Source: CAUZWH01 sp965247665
Lineage (GTDB): Bacteria; Pseudomonadota; Alphaproteobacteria; SHVV01
Direction of reading: 5' to 3'
NCBI GenBank assembly: GCA_965247665.1
Contig: CBDFHH010000002.1
Coordinates: 62,001-126,000, forward strand
Length of the DNA stretch: 64,000 nt
The notes below the pieces were generated by a model. The model was not told where the DNA came from and searched no databases. It saw nothing but the letters and a program-made list of their open reading frames with translations. Made by a program: the position numbers and the translations under genes. Within the stretch, counting starts at the first letter, position 1. Each line of letters opens with the position of its first letter. Positions 16,264 to 22,745 of the stretch are shown here, piece by piece.

Positions 16264-16641
16264 TCAAGCCGGCTTCCTCGTCGATATGCGCATCTGATAG
16301 ACCGCTTCGCGGTAGTCGAGCTCCGACGCCAGCATCACTTCTTTCTCGACCAGCACGCTGCGCACGCATGGGAACTGGTCGATTCGGAGTTGCAGATACT
16401 GCGCCTTCTGCTGGCTTAAGCCCGCGGCCAAGACGTCGATGCGCAGCTCGCAATCATCGTCGCCGGCGCGACCCGATCGCACCCCCTCGGGCACGACGCT
16501 GAGGATCGAAAAGAGCTCGAGCACGCGCGCCAACACCGAAGGCTCGCGCTCCGCACGCACCACGAAATGGTGGCGCACGGCGGCGTCGTTCGCGACGCTT
16601 CGCTCTGGTTCAGGGTGTGGTTGTGATGAGGTCTGAAACAT
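16264..16641 (-). CDS. ACT-like small protein
   Basis: A 125-residue cytosolic protein. From about residue 22 it shows an ACT-like pattern: H-H-F-V-V-R-A-E-R-E-P-S-V-L-A-R-V-L-E-L-F, then alternating strands ending with V-R-S-V-L-V-E-K-E. ACT domains bind amino acids and regulate enzymes. The form recalls small regulatory subunits of acetolactate synthase, but no ilvB partner is near, so the link is weak. It is convergent with dinB and divergent from the liv operon. ATG 16641 was preferred; ATG 16650 is also in frame. Confidence 0.6.
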   Translation of the reverse strand: MFQTSSQPHPEPERSVANDAAVRHHFVVRAEREPSVLARVLELFSILSVVPEGVRSGRAGDDDCELRIDVLAAGLSQQKAQYLQLRIDQFPCVRSVLVEKEVMLASELDYREAVYQMRISTRKPA

Positions 16642-16683
16642 GGTCCGCAATCGTCTCTGTCATGAACACGCCTATGCCGGTCT

Positions 16684-16706
16684 CCCGACTTCCATTGGAA
16701 GTCGGG
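16684..16706. promoter_or_regulatory. Perfect 23-bp palindrome between ACT gene and livK
   Basis: CCCGACTTCC (16684-16693), loop ATT, GGAAGTCGGG (16697-16706): a perfect 10-bp stem in the 283-bp divergent intergenic region. It could be an operator for a dimeric regulator of either side, or an RNA hairpin. There is no U-tract. Confidence 0.5.
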
Positions 16707-16924
16707 CCCGTAATGAGCCGCGTAATCACGACCGAGAAATTGCGGTCCGAGTTCATGACGGCGATCTAAGCGCGTTCCATGCGCCGCTGTCCACTGCAAA
16801 AAACGACGTCGTTCCTGCGCCGCGAAAAACGCAACGCTATTGCGGTTTAAACCGGCGTCGTTAATATTTTGTTTCAACGTCGGCGCGACCACGCGCGCGG
16901 CGCTTCATACCAAGGGAGGGGTGC

Positions 16925-18169
16925 ATGACCCTGATTGACTTCAAGACGATCGGTGCGGCGGCAACGGGCATGGCCGCGCTCGGATTGATCGCCTCGGCGC
17001 CGGCGATGGCCGGGGTCGAAGGCGACACGATCCGGCTCGGCGCGGCGGTCTCGCTGACCGGCAAATACACCACCGCCGGCAACCACACCAAGCGTGGCTA
17101 CGACCTCGCGGTCAAGCGCATCAACGCGATGGGCGGTGTCACCGTCGGCGGCAAGAAGTACAAGCTCGCCATCAAATATTACGACGATGAATCGACTCCG
17201 GCGCGCGGCGCCCAGCTTGCCGAACGCCTGATCCAGCAGGACGGCATCACTTTCATACTTGGCCCGTACAGCTCCGGCCTGACCAAGGCGATCGCTCCGG
17301 TCACCGAGAAACACAAAATCCCGATGGTCGAAGGCAACGGCGCCTCGCGTTCGCTGTTCAACAAGGGCTACAAATACCTGTTCGCAGTGCTGTCGACCTC
17401 GGAGCAGTATCTCGCCGAAGCCATCAACCTCGCTGCCGAGCAGGCCCGGAAGAACGGCAAAAGCCCGAGTGAGGTGAAGGTCGCCGTGGCGGTGGAGAAC
17501 GATCCTTTCTCGCTCGACATCCGCGCCGGCGTTCTCGAAGGCGCTCAGAAGCACGGCATGAAGGTCGTTATCGACGACAAGTTGCCGCGCGAACTTAACG
17601 ACATGACCTCGACCCTGACCAAGGTCAAGGCGTTGAAGCCCGACGTGCTGGTGGTCTCCGGCCATTCCAAGGGAGCGGCCCTGGTCACCCGCCAAGTCGA
17701 CCAGCAGAAGGTCGACGTGCCGATGATAGCCATCACCCACTGCGAGTCGGCGGCGGTGCACAAAACCGACAATTTCGGCACCGCGGCCGAGAATTTCCTG
17801 TGCGCGACGCAGTGGTCGGAGAAGATGAGCTACAGCGACAAATGGTTCGGATCGGCCGGCGATTATGCCAAGACCTTCCAGGACGCGTACGACTACGTGC
17901 CGCCCTATCAGGCCGCCGAGTCGACCGCGGCGGTGCTGGTCTACGCCGACGCCATCGAACGCGCCAACAGCTTCGACACCGAGGCTGTCCGCGCGGCATT
18001 GGCGGCGACCGAGATCGAGACCTTCTACGGCAACATCAAGTTCGACACGACCGGCAAGAACATCGCCAAACCGATGGCCCTGCGTCAGATCCAAAACGGC
18101 GAGTACAAGGTCGTTGCGCCGACAAATTGGGCCGAGACCGAACTGGTCCACCCGCGCCCCATGTTCTAA
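16925..18169 (+). CDS. livK: Branched-chain amino acid/amide ABC transporter, binding protein
   Basis: A 414-residue periplasmic binding protein of the Peripla_BP_6 type. The signal peptide ends at about A-P-A-M-A. The mature N-terminus has D-T-I-R-L-G-A-A-V-S-L-T-G. The middle shows G-P-Y-S-S-G-L-T-K-A-I-A-P and G-N-G-A-S-R-S, typical ligand-binding loops. It heads a complete livKHMGF-type operon. Relatives bind branched-chain amino acids, urea, short amides or aromatic acids, so the true ligand is open. GGGAGGGG lies just before the ATG. Confidence 0.9.
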   Translation: MTLIDFKTIGAAATGMAALGLIASAPAMAGVEGDTIRLGAAVSLTGKYTTAGNHTKRGYDLAVKRINAMGGVTVGGKKYKLAIKYYDDESTPARGAQLAERLIQQDGITFILGPYSSGLTKAIAPVTEKHKIPMVEGNGASRSLFNKGYKYLFAVLSTSEQYLAEAINLAAEQARKNGKSPSEVKVAVAVENDPFSLDIRAGVLEGAQKHGMKVVIDDKLPRELNDMTSTLTKVKALKPDVLVVSGHSKGAALVTRQVDQQKVDVPMIAITHCESAAVHKTDNFGTAAENFLCATQWSEKMSYSDKWFGSAGDYAKTFQDAYDYVPPYQAAESTAAVLVYADAIERANSFDTEAVRAALAATEIETFYGNIKFDTTGKNIAKPMALRQIQNGEYKVVAPTNWAETELVHPRPMF

Positions 18170-18190
18170 GCGTGATTTGACTCGACTTTG

Positions 18191-18224
18191 AACGCCCGCT
18201 TCCCCGAACGGGGCGGCGGGCGTT
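18191..18224 (+). terminator. Hairpin between livK and livH (attenuator?)
   Basis: AACGCCCGC (18191-18199) pairs with GCGGGCGTT (18216-18224), with an inner CCCC/GGGG stem at 18202-18213. It is GC-rich but followed by ATTGTG rather than a T-run. Between a binding-protein gene and its permease such hairpins often stabilise the upstream mRNA or stop part of transcription, giving excess binding protein. Confidence 0.6.
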
Positions 18225-18235
18225 ATTGTGTCCGC

Positions 18236-19135
18236 ATGGAGAATCTCGAGATCCTGATCGCCGCACCGGTGTTCGCCTGGCAACTGCTGATCAACGGCGT
18301 TCTGGTCGGCGCGATCTTCGCGCTGGCCGCCTACGGCCTGGCGCTGGTGTGGGGCGTGATGAACATCATCAACATCGCTCAGGGCGAGTTCGTCATCCTC
18401 GGAGGCTTCGTCACCCTGTTCCTCGTCAATGCCGGCATCCATCCGATCCTCGGCATCCCGGTTGCCGCGGCCGCGCTGTTCGCGTTCGGTTGGGCGCTCT
18501 ACCGCATCGTGATCTTCCGCATCGTCGACCGCGACCTGTTCATTTCACTGCTGGCAACCTTCGGCATCAGCATCCTGCTGCAACAGCTGATGAACGAGCT
18601 GTTCGGTGCCGACATCCACACCGCCGAGACCGGCTTCGGTACGCTGCTGCTGTTCGACGGGCTCGTCACCGTCGCCGAGATTCAGATCATCACCTTCGTT
18701 ATCGCCCTGATTCTCGGCGCTTGCCTGGTCGTTTTCCTCAAGCGCAGCCGCATGGGCCAGACCATCCGCGCCACCGCCCAGAATGCGCGCGCAGCCCGCA
18801 TCATGGGCATCGACACCGACCGCGTATACGCCTTCACCTACTCGCTCAACGCGGCGATTTGCGGCGCCGCCGGCGCCTTGGTGGTGATGACCTGGGTTAT
18901 TCACCCCTTCATCGGCCTCACCTACACCGTCCGCTCGTTCATGATCGTGATCGTCGCCGGTCTCGGCAATCTCGCCGGCGTCGCCGCCGCCGGCCTCGGG
19001 CTCGGCGCGCTCGAAAAGTTCGCCGGCTTCATCCTCGGTGCGGAATTCGAATCCGCCTTCATTTTCTCGCTGCTGGTCGTGATCCTGCTGTCACGCAACA
19101 TCATCCTGGCGCGTCAGCGCAAGTATCTGAAGTGA
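18236..19135 (+). CDS. livH: Branched-chain amino acid/amide ABC transporter permease (LivH)
   Basis: A 299-residue inner-membrane permease with about eight hydrophobic segments. Family motifs: G-A-I-F-A-L-A-A-Y-G-L-A-L near residue 23, I-N-I-A-Q-G-E-F near residue 45, and R-A-T-A-Q-N-A-R-A-A near residue 180 in the loop that contacts the ATPase. ATG 18236 fits the family N-terminus. Its stop overlaps the GTG start of livM. Confidence 0.93.
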   Translation: MENLEILIAAPVFAWQLLINGVLVGAIFALAAYGLALVWGVMNIINIAQGEFVILGGFVTLFLVNAGIHPILGIPVAAAALFAFGWALYRIVIFRIVDRDLFISLLATFGISILLQQLMNELFGADIHTAETGFGTLLLFDGLVTVAEIQIITFVIALILGACLVVFLKRSRMGQTIRATAQNARAARIMGIDTDRVYAFTYSLNAAICGAAGALVVMTWVIHPFIGLTYTVRSFMIVIVAGLGNLAGVAAAGLGLGALEKFAGFILGAEFESAFIFSLLVVILLSRNIILARQRKYLK

Positions 19136-20187
19136 GCGCCGGCCGACACAACCCGTTGATCTACGCGGCGATCGCCGTCGTCGGTCTGGCCGCGCCGATC
19201 CTGTTCCCCAGCATCCAGACCCAGCTCGCCTTCCTCTGGGTCATGATCATCTTCGCCCTCACCTGGGACATTGTCGGCGGCCAGATGGGCTACAACTCGT
19301 TCGGCAACATTCTGTTTTTCGGTGTCGGTATGTACGTCACCGCGGTGGTGCAGCGGGACCTGTTCTTCGACGTCAACGAGTATGTCCACCTCGCCGGCAG
19401 CGAAAAGACCCTGCTGACGCCGATCGAATACCTCGCCGGCCTCGGGCTCGGCATGGGCGCCAGTGTGATCGCCGGTCTCGCCGTCGCCATTATTCTCGGC
19501 GCCGGCATTCTCGGCTTGCGCGGCCACTATTTCGCGATCTGCACCCTCGGGCTCGGCATCGCCGCCGGCGAGATTTTCGCCGGCATCGACTATGTCGGCG
19601 CCGGATCGGGACTTGTCACCCCCACCTTCCCCGACGCGCTCGGTGCTCGCGCAATGTTCTTCTACTACCTGTTCTTCGCCCTCGCGGTGGTTGCCTTCTT
19701 CGTCCTGCACAGGCTCTACCGCAGCCGCTTCGGTCTAGCGCTGAACGCGATCCGCGACGACGAGGACAAGGCCGAAGCCATGGGTCTCTACACCACGCGC
19801 TACAAGACCCTGGCCTGGTGCCTGGCCGCGATGTTTCTCGCCGTCGTCGGTGGCGGGGTCGGCAATCTGATCGGCTTTATCGATCCCATCGACGTCGCCT
19901 TCGCCGGCGCCACCTTCGGCGTGTGGATGATTCTGATGGCTATCCTCGGCGGCAAGGGAACGCTGTGGGGTCCGGTGATCGGCGCGGCGATCTTCCACGT
20001 CACCCAGGAATTGTTCTGGACCTACCTGCTCGGTTGGCAGCGCGTCGCCCTTGGTCTGCTTATCGTCATCATCGTGGTGTTTTTTCCTCAGGGCATCATG
20101 GGCTATCTGCGCGAGCAGCGCCCCGATTGGTTCGGCGAGGTGATCGATGACAGCCGCACCAATGAGGGGGTCGAGGAAGCGCGATGA
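19132..20187 (+). CDS. livM: Branched-chain amino acid/amide ABC transporter permease (LivM)
   Basis: A 351-residue membrane permease, partner of LivH. It has many hydrophobic segments, L-R-G-H-Y-F-A-I-C-T-L near residue 128, the ATPase-contact loop A-I-R-D-D-E-D-K-A-E-A-M-G near residue 205, and G-G-K-G-T-L-W-G-P-V-I-G-A near residue 275. It starts with GTG 19132, overlapping the livH stop in GTGA. An open frame extends upstream over livH but is not coding. It overlaps livG by four bases. Confidence 0.93.
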   Translation: MSAGRHNPLIYAAIAVVGLAAPILFPSIQTQLAFLWVMIIFALTWDIVGGQMGYNSFGNILFFGVGMYVTAVVQRDLFFDVNEYVHLAGSEKTLLTPIEYLAGLGLGMGASVIAGLAVAIILGAGILGLRGHYFAICTLGLGIAAGEIFAGIDYVGAGSGLVTPTFPDALGARAMFFYYLFFALAVVAFFVLHRLYRSRFGLALNAIRDDEDKAEAMGLYTTRYKTLAWCLAAMFLAVVGGGVGNLIGFIDPIDVAFAGATFGVWMILMAILGGKGTLWGPVIGAAIFHVTQELFWTYLLGWQRVALGLLIVIIVVFFPQGIMGYLREQRPDWFGEVIDDSRTNEGVEEAR

Positions 20188-20927
20188 GCGAAATCCTCGA
20201 AGTCTCGCGCGTCTCCAAGCGCTTCGGCGGCGTGATCGCCAACAACGCAGTCTCGCTCAGCGTGTCGGCCGGCGGCATCACCGGGCTGATCGGGCCCAAC
20301 GGCTCGGGCAAGACCACGCTGTTCAACTCGATCGTCGGGTTTCATCCCATCGATAGCGGGTCGGTCCGCTTCCAGGGCGAGGAGATTTCCCGGCTCCGCG
20401 TGCCGGAGATCGCTCGCCGCGGACTCATCCGTACCTTTCAGCAAACCCGCGTTTACCGTGCGATGACCTGCGTCGACAACATGCTGATCAGCACGCCCCG
20501 CGCCCACGGTGGTGTGCGGGCCATGTTCGCGTCGCACCATGCGCAAGACCGCGAGCGTTCCGAGTCGCTGCTGCAGTTCGTCGGTCTCTATGAGAAGCGC
20601 CAATTGCGCGCCGGCGACCTGTCCTTCGGCCAGCAGAAGCTCTTGGAATTCGCAATGGCGCTGATGATGCGGCCCAAGCTGCTGCTGCTGGACGAGCCCA
20701 CGGCCGGTATCAACCCGACCCTGATCAACGGGCTGATCGACCGTCTCAAGCGCGCCAACAGCGAGTTCGGCATCACCTTGCTGGTCATCGAGCACAACAT
20801 GTCGGTGATCATGTCGCTGGCCCAACGCATCCACTGCCTGGCCCACGGCGAGTCCCTGACCGAGGGCCCGCCCGACGAGATTCGCAACGACCCGCGCGTC
20901 ATCGACGCCTATCTCGGCGCCCACTGA
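20184..20927 (+). CDS. livG: Branched-chain amino acid/amide ABC transporter ATPase (LivG)
   Basis: A 247-residue ATPase. Walker A is G-P-N-G-S-G-K-T-T near residue 36, the Q-loop region reads R-T-F-Q-Q-T-R, the signature is L-S-F-G-Q-Q-K-L-L-E, and Walker B is L-L-L-L-D-E-P-T-A-G-I. The LivG-type ending with R-V-I-D-A-Y-L-G is present. It overlaps livM (ATGA) and livF (TGATG), so translation is coupled. Confidence 0.94.
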   Translation: MSEILEVSRVSKRFGGVIANNAVSLSVSAGGITGLIGPNGSGKTTLFNSIVGFHPIDSGSVRFQGEEISRLRVPEIARRGLIRTFQQTRVYRAMTCVDNMLISTPRAHGGVRAMFASHHAQDRERSESLLQFVGLYEKRQLRAGDLSFGQQKLLEFAMALMMRPKLLLLDEPTAGINPTLINGLIDRLKRANSEFGITLLVIEHNMSVIMSLAQRIHCLAHGESLTEGPPDEIRNDPRVIDAYLGAH

Positions 20928-21772
20928 TGGCTGACGGTCCCGCCCAAAAACCCGGCGAACCCGCGACGCTTTCGGTCGACGACGTCGACCGGCAGGCGCG
21001 GGCGATGTTCGGCGACCTGCCCGACCGCGCCGCCCTGCAAGCGATAGCCGCACCGGCGCCGTTCCTGTCGATAACCGGGCTCAGCGCCGGCTACGGCAAG
21101 ATGGACGTCCTGCACGATTTCGACCTCGCCGTCGGCCGCGGCCAATCATTGTGCCTGATCGGGCCCAATGGCGCCGGCAAGTCGACGGTGCTGCATTCGA
21201 TCTATGGCTTCACCGATATCCGCAGCGGCATCGTCGCCATCGACGGTCGCGACATCACCGGGCTCAACCCCAACGCCAAGCTGCGCGACGCCGGCATCGC
21301 CTACGTCCTCCAGGACAATTCGGTGTTCCCCGACATGACCGTCGAGGAGAACCTTTGGCTGGGTGGCTTTCTCATGGACACGCCGGCTCGGGCCAAAGCG
21401 GCGGCCGAAATCGTGCTCGAGAAGTACGACCGCTTACGCATGCGGCGGCACGAGCGGGCCGGGGTGTTGTCCGGCGGCGAGCGGCGTCTGCTCGAGATCT
21501 CCCGCGCGCTGATCATGGGACCGGAGGTGCTGCTGGTCGACGAACCCTCGATCGGCCTCGAGCCGCGTTACATTGACATGGTGTTCGAAATCCTCGACGA
21601 CCTGCAGAAATCGGAAGGCAAGACCATCGTCATGGTCGAGCAGAACGCCAAAAAAGGCCTCGAGTTCGCCGACATCGGCTATGTGCTGGTCTCGGGCCAG
21701 ATCGCCAAGGCTGGGTCCGGCGACGAACTCTTCGCCGACCCCGACGTCGGCAAGTTGTTCCTCGGCGGCTGA
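20927..21772 (+). CDS. livF: Branched-chain amino acid/amide ABC transporter ATPase (LivF)
   Basis: A 281-residue ATPase, second nucleotide-binding subunit of the importer. Walker A is G-P-N-G-A-G-K-S-T near residue 78, the signature is L-S-G-G-E-R-R-L-L-E-I, and Walker B is V-L-L-V-D-E-P-S-I-G-L. Compared with usual LivF (~235 residues) it has an extra ~45-residue hydrophilic N-terminus before S-I-T-G-L-S-A-G-Y. The ATG overlaps the livG stop, so the extension is probably translated. Confidence 0.92.
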   Translation: MADGPAQKPGEPATLSVDDVDRQARAMFGDLPDRAALQAIAAPAPFLSITGLSAGYGKMDVLHDFDLAVGRGQSLCLIGPNGAGKSTVLHSIYGFTDIRSGIVAIDGRDITGLNPNAKLRDAGIAYVLQDNSVFPDMTVEENLWLGGFLMDTPARAKAAAEIVLEKYDRLRMRRHERAGVLSGGERRLLEISRALIMGPEVLLVDEPSIGLEPRYIDMVFEILDDLQKSEGKTIVMVEQNAKKGLEFADIGYVLVSGQIAKAGSGDELFADPDVGKLFLGG

Positions 21773-21791
21773 GTCAAGTGGTCGGACCAAT

Positions 21792-21816
21792 GGTACCGCA
21801 TTCGGTCGGCGGTACC
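21792..21816 (+). terminator. Hairpin after the liv operon
   Basis: GGTACCGC (21792-21799) and GCGGTACC (21809-21816) form a perfect 8-bp stem with a 9-base loop, 20 bp after the livF stop and before the convergent marR-type gene. No U-tract follows, so it may work as a bidirectional stabiliser rather than a classic terminator. Confidence 0.5.
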
Positions 21817-21931
21817 GCTGAGCATAACCAACCGAGCCTCGGTGCCGCGATGGCGCGCCGGCTCGCGTCGTAACCGCAGCCGCCGGTCCGGTCTGGGTCA
21901 CACAGCTCCCGCATCGGCGCTGTTGCCGCCC

Positions 21932-22420
21932 TCAGCCCGGCACCTCCGCACCGCCACTCTCGAGGTTGGCGATCACGCGCCGCAGCAGATCGTTGAACAC
22001 CGCGCGTTCATCGGTTGCCAACCCGGCAAGCGCCCGCTCCTCGACGGCCATGCCGGCATCCAACAGTGCGGTCTGTCGTTGGCGCGCCTTCTTGGTCAGC
22101 CTTACCTCGACGGCACGCTTATCGGTCTTGCTGCGCCGGCGCCGAAGCAACCCCGCATCGACCATACGGTCGAGCGTTCGCACCAGGGTCGGCTGCGAAA
22201 TGCGCGCGTTGCGACCCAATTCCGTCTCCGTCTGACCGTCCTTTTCCCACAGGAACAGCAGCAACGGATATTGACCGGTCGCGCATTCCAAGGCGTTGAG
22301 GCGGCGCTGCAAAGCGGCGTTGTATAGCCGCACCGCATGGCGCAGCAGGAAGCCCGACACGTTGTCCGCATGGAATCGCACGAAACGCTGATGGACGTGG
22401 GTCGAGGGATGATCGCTCAT
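21932..22420 (-). CDS. MarR-family transcriptional regulator
   Basis: A 162-residue winged helix-turn-helix regulator. The DNA-binding part is seen around residues 55-100: Q-T-E-T-E-L-G-R-N-A-R-I-S-Q-P-T-L-V-R, then the wing with R-R-R-S-K-T-D-K-R-A. I chose ATG 22420 because AGGAAG lies seven to nine bases upstream and the AGACAATTA repeats then sit in the promoter/leader. ATG 22447 is in frame but lacks a site. It is convergent with liv; its targets are unknown, and the repeats suggest autoregulation. Confidence 0.88.
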   Translation of the reverse strand: MSDHPSTHVHQRFVRFHADNVSGFLLRHAVRLYNAALQRRLNALECATGQYPLLLFLWEKDGQTETELGRNARISQPTLVRTLDRMVDAGLLRRRRSKTDKRAVEVRLTKKARQRQTALLDAGMAVEERALAGLATDERAVFNDLLRRVIANLESGGAEVPG

Positions 22421-22421
22421 G

Positions 22422-22460
22422 TAATTGTCTTCCTGTAATTGTCTCATTTTTTAATTGTCT
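22422..22460 (-). promoter_or_regulatory. Three direct repeats AGACAATTA in front of the MarR gene
   Basis: On the minus strand AGACAATTA occurs at 22460-22452, 22444-22436 and 22430-22422, with start-to-start spacing of 16 and 14 bases. They are AT-rich in a GC-rich genome and immediately precede ATG 22420. Regularly spaced repeats at a regulator's own start are likely operator half-sites. Confidence 0.6.
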
Positions 22461-22603
22461 TACTAATTTAGAGACATCCGAACGCGGTCTAAGGCGCATG
22501 CGGCGACCCGACGACCACCAGTCTTGCTTCGCTCATCGATCAGCCTTTCGAAATTCGTGCAACCGACGCCGAAGGGCTCTGCTGCCGATAGCATGACCCA
22601 CCA

Positions 22604-22644
22604 GCGATCGGCCGGCGATCGGCCAGCGATCGGCCAGCGATCGG
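22604..22644. repeat. Tandem 11-bp repeat (GCGATCGGCCA), 3.7 copies
   Basis: Units start at 22604, 22615, 22626 and 22637; the first ends in G instead of A. It lies in the 325-bp noncoding gap between the MarR gene and alaS, where I see no gene. Likely replication-slippage DNA. Confidence 0.75.
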
Positions 22645-22745
22645 AATGACTTCGCACGGACCGGGCCGCCGCGCTCTCCGTTTCGCCGATACGGTTGCGG
22701 TGATTGATGCTCAATCCGAAATGACACGGCCACAAAAATCCGCGC

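Noticed and set aside
16874..18442. 522-codon minus-strand frame
   Set aside because: Antisense to livK; no recognisable domain.
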